Made by a program: the position numbers and the translations under genes. From assembly GCA_946479405.1 (NCBI GenBank), contig CAMLGD010000123.1, forward strand, positions 1-9,713: a stretch of 9,713 nt of DNA. Direction: 5' to 3'. This document shows positions 4,625 to 9,713 of this stretch, piece after piece (within the stretch, counting starts at the first letter, position 1; each line of letters begins with the position of its first letter). The notes under the pieces were generated by a model. It searched no databases, was not told the origin of the DNA, and worked only from the letters and a program-made list of their open reading frames with translations. This DNA is from an uncultured Vogesella sp. GTDB taxonomy: Bacteria > Pseudomonadota > Gammaproteobacteria > Burkholderiales > Chromobacteriaceae.

Positions 4625-7411
4625 TTAATCCTGGGCCGGCAGCTGTTGCGCCAGTGCCTGCTGTATGTTGTCCAGCTCGGCGGCCAGCGCGCTGACCAGT
4701 TCCGCCGCGATGGCGCCATCCTTGGCGCTGTCGTCCAGCGCCAGCGCCAGTTGCTGCAACTGCGGCGCATTGATGTAGTGCGCCACGCTTTTCAGGTTGT
4801 GGGCGATGCGCTGGATGTCGGCCAGGCGCTGTTCGCGCAGTGCCAGACGCAGGGTGGCGGCATCCGCGGCGTGGTATTTGCGGAACTTGTACAGCAGCGA
4901 CAGGTGCTGGGCCTCGCTCAAGCCGGCCGCCGGTTGCGGCACGATGCCGGCAATCGTGACGGCGGGGCCGTCGTGGTCGAGATGGCGTGCCACCGCCTGG
5001 TACAGCTGCTCCGGAGTAAACGGCTTGGCCAGGTGATCGTCCATGCCGGCGGCCAGCGCTTCCTCGCGCGCCGCGTCGAAGGCATGGGCGGTGACGGCGA
5101 TGATGGGCAGCCGCAGGCCGTGCTCGCGGATGCGGCGTGCGGCAGCCAGCCCGTCCAGTTGTGGCATGTGGATGTCCATCAGGATGGCGTCGAACAGGTC
5201 GTGCAAGGCCATGTCCACCGCCTGCAGCCCGTTCTCGGCGCAGCTGACCTGCGCACCGGCGGCTTGCAGCAGTTCGCAGGCGATCTGCTGGTTGATCGGG
5301 TTGTCCTCCGCCAGCAGGATGCGGCTGCCCTGCAGCCGAGTATCGATCGGCACGGCGGCGGGGATGGGCGTGGTTGCCGGTGGTTGCGGCGCCAGCAGGG
5401 CGGCGCGCAGCGCACCCGGCAGTAGTGGGCGGCCCAGCATGCGCACCGGCTGGCATTCGACTTCCAGCTGCGTGCTGTAGGCCGGCTCCAGCAACAGCAC
5501 GGGGCAGTGGCCACCGGCCAGGTTTTGCAGCAGGGCCAGATGCTCGTGGCAATCGCCCTGTTCCGGCAGATCGGCAATGATCAGCTGTGGTGGCGGGCTG
5601 CCATCCTGCAGCATGGCCCGCGCCGCGCCGATGCCGCTGGTGCTGCTCACGCTGGCGCCAAGTTGTTGCAGCAGGCGCTGGCTGTGCTGGCGGCTGCTGT
5701 CGTGGCGCTCGATCAGCAGCACAGACAGCGGCGTGGCGAGTGGCGGCAGTTCGCTTGCCGGCGTATAGGGCAGGCTGAGCTGGAAATGGAAGCGGCTGCC
5801 CTGGCCCGGCTGGCTGTCGGCCTGGATGTCGCCGCCCATCGCCGCCACCAGCTGGCGGCAGATCGCCAGCCCCAGCCCGGTGCCGCCATAGCGGCGGGTA
5901 ATGGATTCGTCGGCCTGGGCAAACGGCTGGAACAGGCGCCCAAGGTTGGCCGCATCGATGCCGATGCCGCTATCGCTGAGGCTGAAGTGCAGCGTCACGC
6001 GCGCATCGTCCCGCCGCAGGCTGGCGACGCTCAGGCGGATCTCGCCGACTTCGGTGAATTTGACGGCGTTGCTCAGCAGATTCAGTAGTACCTGCCCCAG
6101 CCGCACGGTGTCGCCATGCAGCGTCAGCGGCACGTCCGGCGCGATATGCACCAGCAACTGCAGCTGCTTGGCGTCCAGCTGCTGGCGCACTTGGTCGGCC
6201 TGCGCCAGTAGTAGTGCTTCCAGCTGGAACGGGCGCTGCTCCAGCGTCAGCGTACCGATTTCGGCACGCGAGAAATCCAGGATGTCGTTGATGATCACCA
6301 GCAGCGAATCGGCGGCGCTGCGGATTTTCTGCAGGTAGTCGCGCTCGCGCGGCGCCAGCGTCTGCTGCAGCGCCAGGCCGGTCAGGCCGGTGATGGCGTT
6401 CATCGGGGTGCGAATCTCGTGACTCATGCGTGCCAGAAAGCCGGATTTGGCACGGTTGGCCTCTTCGGCGGCGGTTACTGCCTGCTGCAGCTGGCGGGTC
6501 CAGCTGCGCACAAAGCGATAGCCGAGGAAGCCCATCGCCAGAAACATGATGGCGACCACCAGGTACACCGCGGATGACGAGGCGGCGATCAGTTCCACCG
6601 CGCGCTGCCAGCCGGCAAGGGTGCCCAGCTCCTGGCTGGCGCGCACCGCATTGCGGCTGAGCCAGAACGACAGTGCGATATACAGATACACCCCGCTGAC
6701 CACCATGCCGGCGGCGGGCAGAACCCAGCGCAGGCTGGTATGCGGCTGCTGCGGCTGGGTAAACAGCTTGCGGTCGCGCCAGCCGGTCAGCGCCGGTGCC
6801 AGCAGGTATAGAAGCGGGCCGCAGATCAGCAGCAGCTGCAGGAAGTTGCCCAGCCACCAGCCCTGCCATACGCCGAAGGCGTCGCTGGAGCCGATGCGGT
6901 TGGTGTAGATCCAGATAAAGGCGCCGCTGGCGCTGAACACGCTGCTGAAAAACGCCATCAGCGCGAAGAAAAACAGCGAATCCGCGGTGCGCAGACTCAG
7001 CGGTACCGGCAGCGCGCGGTAAGCGATGGTGAACACCGCCAGCCCCAGCGGGTTGGACAGCGCGAACAGCGCCGCCCAGCCCGCTGGCAGCCCGGCATAC
7101 AGCGACAGGCAAAAGGTGGCGGCATAGGCCGGAATCGCGCCCCAGGCCAGGCCGAACAGCAGGCACCACAGCAGGCACAGCGTCAACGGTGGATACACCG
7201 ACACGTAAAACGACACGCCGCCAAAGTGCATCGGCAGGCCGGACCACTGCCAGATCACCACCCCCAGCCCCAGCCCGATGGCGGCCAGCAGTGACAGCAG
7301 CCAGGTGCCCAGCAGCAGACTGCGGGCGGGCAGAGCCGCTTGCCGCAGGCGGTGCGGTGACACCGGGCGGTAGCAGGCGGGCTCGTCGGGGCTGGGGAGC
7401 AAGGTTTCCAC
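4625..7411 (-). CDS. Hybrid sensor histidine kinase (membrane sensor, kinase, two receivers, Hpt)
   Basis: A 928-residue protein starting at GTG. Residues about 31-301 hold roughly eight hydrophobic segments, resembling a MASE1-like membrane sensor (WWLGNFLQLLLICGPLLYL); this family call is tentative. HisKA follows with SHEIRTPMN (phosphoacceptor H331). The ATPase domain has LLNLLSNAVKFT (N box), DSGIGI (G1) and GGTGLGLAI (G2). A first receiver-like domain (about 562-675) is degenerate. The second (about 696-811) is complete: E702/D703, phospho-acceptor D746 in MDIHMPQLDG, T774 and K796 in AKPF. An Hpt domain ends the protein, with H871 in IAHNLKS. The order fits a BarA/ArcB-like phosphorelay (H331 to D746 to H871), which would pass phosphate to a separate response regulator. 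None is encoded in this window. The signal is unknown. An open frame continues upstream of the GTG, but it runs out of frame through the malate synthase gene and is not real. Confidence 0.93.
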   Translation of the reverse strand: METLLPSPDEPACYRPVSPHRLRQAALPARSLLLGTWLLSLLAAIGLGLGVVIWQWSGLPMHFGGVSFYVSVYPPLTLCLLWCLLFGLAWGAIPAYAATFCLSLYAGLPAGWAALFALSNPLGLAVFTIAYRALPVPLSLRTADSLFFFALMAFFSSVFSASGAFIWIYTNRIGSSDAFGVWQGWWLGNFLQLLLICGPLLYLLAPALTGWRDRKLFTQPQQPHTSLRWVLPAAGMVVSGVYLYIALSFWLSRNAVRASQELGTLAGWQRAVELIAASSSAVYLVVAIMFLAMGFLGYRFVRSWTRQLQQAVTAAEEANRAKSGFLARMSHEIRTPMNAITGLTGLALQQTLAPRERDYLQKIRSAADSLLVIINDILDFSRAEIGTLTLEQRPFQLEALLLAQADQVRQQLDAKQLQLLVHIAPDVPLTLHGDTVRLGQVLLNLLSNAVKFTEVGEIRLSVASLRRDDARVTLHFSLSDSGIGIDAANLGRLFQPFAQADESITRRYGGTGLGLAICRQLVAAMGGDIQADSQPGQGSRFHFQLSLPYTPASELPPLATPLSVLLIERHDSSRQHSQRLLQQLGASVSSTSGIGAARAMLQDGSPPPQLIIADLPEQGDCHEHLALLQNLAGGHCPVLLLEPAYSTQLEVECQPVRMLGRPLLPGALRAALLAPQPPATTPIPAAVPIDTRLQGSRILLAEDNPINQQIACELLQAAGAQVSCAENGLQAVDMALHDLFDAILMDIHMPQLDGLAAARRIREHGLRLPIIAVTAHAFDAAREEALAAGMDDHLAKPFTPEQLYQAVARHLDHDGPAVTIAGIVPQPAAGLSEAQHLSLLYKFRKYHAADAATLRLALREQRLADIQRIAHNLKSVAHYINAPQLQQLALALDDSAKDGAIAAELVSALAAELDNIQQALAQQLPAQD

Positions 7412-7607
7412 TAGGACCTCCACGGGCCGGAAATGGGGGAACAGGTTGGCCGCAGTGCCGTGGCGGCAGCGGGCGGGGCAATTAAGAATTCTGGCATAAA
7501 TCGCCGTGTCCGGTATGGCCCGTGCATTAAAAAAACTGCATGCGCTGTCGTGCGCCGGCGGGGGCGGGCTGCGGCCAACATGCGCGCCGTCGCCGCGGGC
7601 GGGTATG
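7412..7607 (-). promoter_or_regulatory. Leader/promoter region of the hybrid kinase gene
   Basis: This is the gap between the malate synthase terminator and the kinase start. Two AT-rich islands stand out from GC-rich surroundings: 7481-7502, with the palindrome AGAATTCT, and 7525-7536, with seven consecutive A. A promoter probably lies there because the terminator cuts off transcription from upstream, but I find no convincing -35/-10 pair. An 11-bp inverted repeat (7445-7455 and 7569-7579) brackets the islands. No small gene is supported. Confidence 0.4.
7417..7421 (-). promoter_or_regulatory. Ribosome-binding site fixing the GTG start of the kinase
   Basis: GGAGG on the minus strand lies 5 bases before the GTG at 7409-7411. 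This is the only good Shine-Dalgarno near the beginning of the domain-bearing frame and so decides the non-ATG start. Confidence 0.8.
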
Positions 7608-7632
7608 AAAAAAGCGCCCCGCGGGGCGCTTT
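7608..7632 (-). terminator. Intrinsic terminator of malate synthase
   Basis: AAAGCGCCC and GGGCGCTTT pair around a CGCG loop and, on the minus strand, run into six consecutive T (7608-7613). It begins 24 bases after the malate synthase stop codon. This is a classic Rho-independent terminator and separates malate synthase from the kinase gene. Confidence 0.92.
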
Positions 7633-7656
7633 GACGGTATGGCAAGCAGGCGTGGC

Positions 7657-9713
7657 TTACTGCGCCTTGGCCACCAGACGCCAGGCGTGCAGCAGCGGCT
7701 CGGTGTAGCCGGACGGCTGGGCGCAGCCCTTGAACACCAGGTCGCAGGCGGCCTTGAAGGCAACCGAAGTCTCGAAATTGCCGGCCATGTTCTGGTACAG
7801 CGGGTCGCCGGCATTCTGCTGGTCCACTACCGCTGCCATGCGCTTGAGCGTTTCCATCACCTGTGCCTCGGTGGTGATGCCGTGGCGCAGCCAGTTGGCA
7901 ATGTGCTGGCTGGAGATGCGCAGCGTGGCGCGGTCTTCCATCAGGCCGATGTTGTGGATGTCCGGCACCTTGGAGCAGCCCACGCCCTGATCCACCCAGC
8001 GCACCACGTAGCCGAGGATGCCCTGCGCGTTGTTGTCCAGCTCCTGCTGGATGTCGGCGGCGGACCAGTTCGGCTTGGCCGCCACCGGGATGGTCAGCAG
8101 GTCGTCCAGCAGCTCGGCGGCCGGCTGCGCTTCCAGCTGCTGCTGTACCTGCTGCACGTTCACCTGGTGGTAGTGCAGCGCGTGCAGCACGGCAGCGGTG
8201 GGCGACGGCACCCAGGCGGTGTTGGCGCCGGCTTTCGGGTGGCCGATCTTCTGCTTCAGCATCTCGGCCATCAGGTCCGGCATCGCCCACATGCCCTTGC
8301 CGATCTGCGCGCGGCCGCGCAGGCCGCTGGCCAGGCCCACCTGCACGTTGTTGCGCTCGTAGGCGGTGATCCAGCTGGAGGTTTTCATGTCGCCCTTGCG
8401 GATCATCGGGCCGGCTTCCATCGCGGTGTGCATCTCGTCGCCGGTGCGGTCGAGGAAGCCGGTGTTGATGAAGGCCACGCGCTGACGCGCTGCGGCAATG
8501 CAGGCCGCCAGGTTCACGCTGGTGCGGCGCTCTTCATCCATGATGCCCAGCTTCACGGTGTACTGCGGCAGGCCCAGCAGCTGCTCCACGCGGCCGAACA
8601 GCTCGTCGGCGAAGGCCACTTCCGCCGGGCCGTGCATCTTCGGCTTCACGATGTAGATGGAGCCAGTGCGCGAGTTGCCCTTGCGCTGCTGGTCGTGCAG
8701 CGCGATCAGGGTGGTCACCACCGCATCCATGATGCCTTCCTGGATTTCGCGGCCTTCGCCATCCAGGATCGCCGGGTTGCTCATCAGGTGGCCAACGTTG
8801 CGGATGAACAGCAGGCTGCGGCCGTGCAGGGCCACTTCACCGCCAGCGGCGGCAGTGTAGCGGCGGTCTGCGTTCAGGCGGCGGGTGAAGGTCTTGCCGC
8901 CTTTTGCCACTTCTTCCACCAGCGTGCCCAGCATCAGGCCCAGCCAGTTGCGGTACACCACCACCTTGTCGTCGGCATCCACCGCGGCCACGGAGTCTTC
9001 GCAGTCCATGATGGTGCTGATGGCAGCCTCCATCACGATGTCCTTCACACCGGCGCCATCCTGTGCGCCGATGGCGCTGGACTTGTCGATCTGGATCTCG
9101 AAGTGCAGACCGTTGTTCTTCAGCAGCACGCTGGTGGGGGCGGCGGCATCACCGTTGAAACCGATGAACTGTGCCGGCTGCTTCAGGCCGCACACGCTGC
9201 CGTTGTGCAACGCTACCTGCAGCAGGCTGCCGATCACGCGATAAGCCGCTGCGTCCTGGTGCGAGCCGCCTTCCAGCGGTGCTGCCTGGTCCAGGAATTC
9301 GCGGCCAAAGGCAATCACCTTGCCGCCACGCAACGGGTTGTAGCCACCGGCCTTGCCGGCGCCGTCTGCCTCGCTGATGGCATCGGTGCCGTACAGTGCG
9401 TCGTACAGGCTGCCCCAGCGCGCGTTGGCCGCATTCAGCGCGTAGCGGGCATTCATCACCGGCACCACCAGCTGCGGGCCGGCCTGCTCGGCCAGTTCGC
9501 TATCGATCTTGCTGGTGTCGATGCGGCTGTCGGCCGGCACCGGTTGCAGGTAACCGATACTGCCCAGGAAGGCTTTGTAAGCCGCCATGTCGGCAATCGG
9601 GCCGGGGTGGGCGCGGTGCCAGGCGTCAATCTCGCTTTGCAGGCGGTCACGCTCGGCCAGCAGGGCGCGGTTCTTCGGGCCCAGCTCATGCACGATGGCA
9701 TCGAAACCTTGCC
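7657..9713 (-). CDS. glcB: Malate synthase G (5' end cut by window)
   Basis: The enzyme condenses glyoxylate and acetyl-CoA to malate in the cytoplasm, in the glyoxylate bypass and in glycolate use. The last 684 residues are visible, beginning [22 protein letters not shown], so roughly 35-40 residues are missing compared with the usual length of about 720. Catalytic positions known from the E. coli G isoform can be placed. The glyoxylate-binding Arg is in FIRNVGH (visible residue 304). The Mg ligands are a Glu in MDEERRT (393) and an Asp in FLDRTGDE (421). The reactive Cys is in GCSKVPD (579), and the catalytic base Asp is in LMEDRAT (593; codon 7933-7935). All are intact, so the enzyme should be active. 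The protein ends normally in AKAQ and is followed by a strong terminator. The promoter and any glycolate or glyoxylate regulator are off-window. Confidence 0.97.
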   Translation of the reverse strand, partial: QGFDAIVHELGPKNRALLAERDRLQSEIDAWHRAHPGPIADMAAYKAFLGSIGYLQPVPADSRIDTSKIDSELAEQAGPQLVVPVMNARYALNAANARWGSLYDALYGTDAISEADGAGKAGGYNPLRGGKVIAFGREFLDQAAPLEGGSHQDAAAYRVIGSLLQVALHNGSVCGLKQPAQFIGFNGDAAAPTSVLLKNNGLHFEIQIDKSSAIGAQDGAGVKDIVMEAAISTIMDCEDSVAAVDADDKVVVYRNWLGLMLGTLVEEVAKGGKTFTRRLNADRRYTAAAGGEVALHGRSLLFIRNVGHLMSNPAILDGEGREIQEGIMDAVVTTLIALHDQQRKGNSRTGSIYIVKPKMHGPAEVAFADELFGRVEQLLGLPQYTVKLGIMDEERRTSVNLAACIAAARQRVAFINTGFLDRTGDEMHTAMEAGPMIRKGDMKTSSWITAYERNNVQVGLASGLRGRAQIGKGMWAMPDLMAEMLKQKIGHPKAGANTAWVPSPTAAVLHALHYHQVNVQQVQQQLEAQPAAELLDDLLTIPVAAKPNWSAADIQQELDNNAQGILGYVVRWVDQGVGCSKVPDIHNIGLMEDRATLRISSQHIANWLRHGITTEAQVMETLKRMAAVVDQQNAGDPLYQNMAGNFETSVAFKAACDLVFKGCAQPSGYTEPLLHAWRLVAKAQ

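Noticed and set aside
3401..5425. 674-residue open frame on the plus strand antisense to the secreted-protein and kinase genes
   Set aside because: It overlaps two well-supported minus-strand genes, has no recognisable domain, and its Ala/Gly/Arg/Val/Gln-rich composition is that of a GC-rich antisense shadow.
7412..8290. Upstream extension of the kinase frame (293 extra residues)
   Set aside because: It runs out of frame through malate synthase and across its terminator, shows no domain, and a strong GGAGG site marks the GTG at 7411 as the start.
9361..9368. GCCGTCTG, resembling the Neisseria DNA uptake sequence
   Set aside because: Only 8 of the 10 core bases match, and it lies within the malate synthase coding sequence, so chance is the simpler explanation.

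Overview
The window is GC-rich, gene-dense bacterial chromosome. Protein style (malate synthase G, a large hybrid histidine kinase, a Cache-GGDEF diguanylate cyclase, an Lrp/AsnC regulator) and base composition suggest a proteobacterium. A betaproteobacterium of the Chromobacteriaceae/Neisseriales type is my guess, but no rRNA or other phylogenetic marker is present to prove it. I see no transposase, phage gene, tRNA, rRNA or CRISPR array.

Layout, left to right. (1) 1-800, plus strand: the C-terminal part of a radical SAM protein, cut by the window edge, followed by a perfect 15-bp inverted repeat (820-856). (2) 857-1162: a gene-free, G/T-rich leader whose last 60 bases are AT-richer and probably hold the promoter of the next gene. 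(3) 1163-1636, plus: a complete Lrp/AsnC-family regulator. It meets the next gene tail to tail with only 3 bases between the stop codons. (4) 1640-3220, minus: a membrane-bound diguanylate cyclase with a Cache-like periplasmic sensor, a GGEEF active site and an RxxD inhibitory site. (5) 3455-4546, minus: a secreted protein of unknown function with six cysteines. (6) 4625-7411, minus: a 928-residue hybrid histidine kinase (membrane sensor, kinase, degenerate receiver, intact receiver, Hpt) starting at GTG. (7) 7657-9713, minus: malate synthase G (glcB), missing its N-terminus at the window edge and followed by a textbook intrinsic terminator.

How they may work together: kinase, secreted protein and cyclase are consecutive on the minus strand and form a plausible envelope-sensing and c-di-GMP group. 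The cyclase appears to have its own promoter (3363-3392), and hairpins lie between the kinase and the secreted-protein gene, so they need not be one transcript. Malate synthase is insulated by its terminator and belongs to glyoxylate/glycolate metabolism.

The most unusual sequence-level signal is a 10-mer, TGCGGCCAAC / GTTGGCCGCA. It occurs seven times on the two strands, including as both arms of the hairpin at 820-856 and as an inverted pair bracketing the kinase leader. This resembles the layout of DNA-uptake or terminator-associated repeats but is not the Neisseria uptake sequence.
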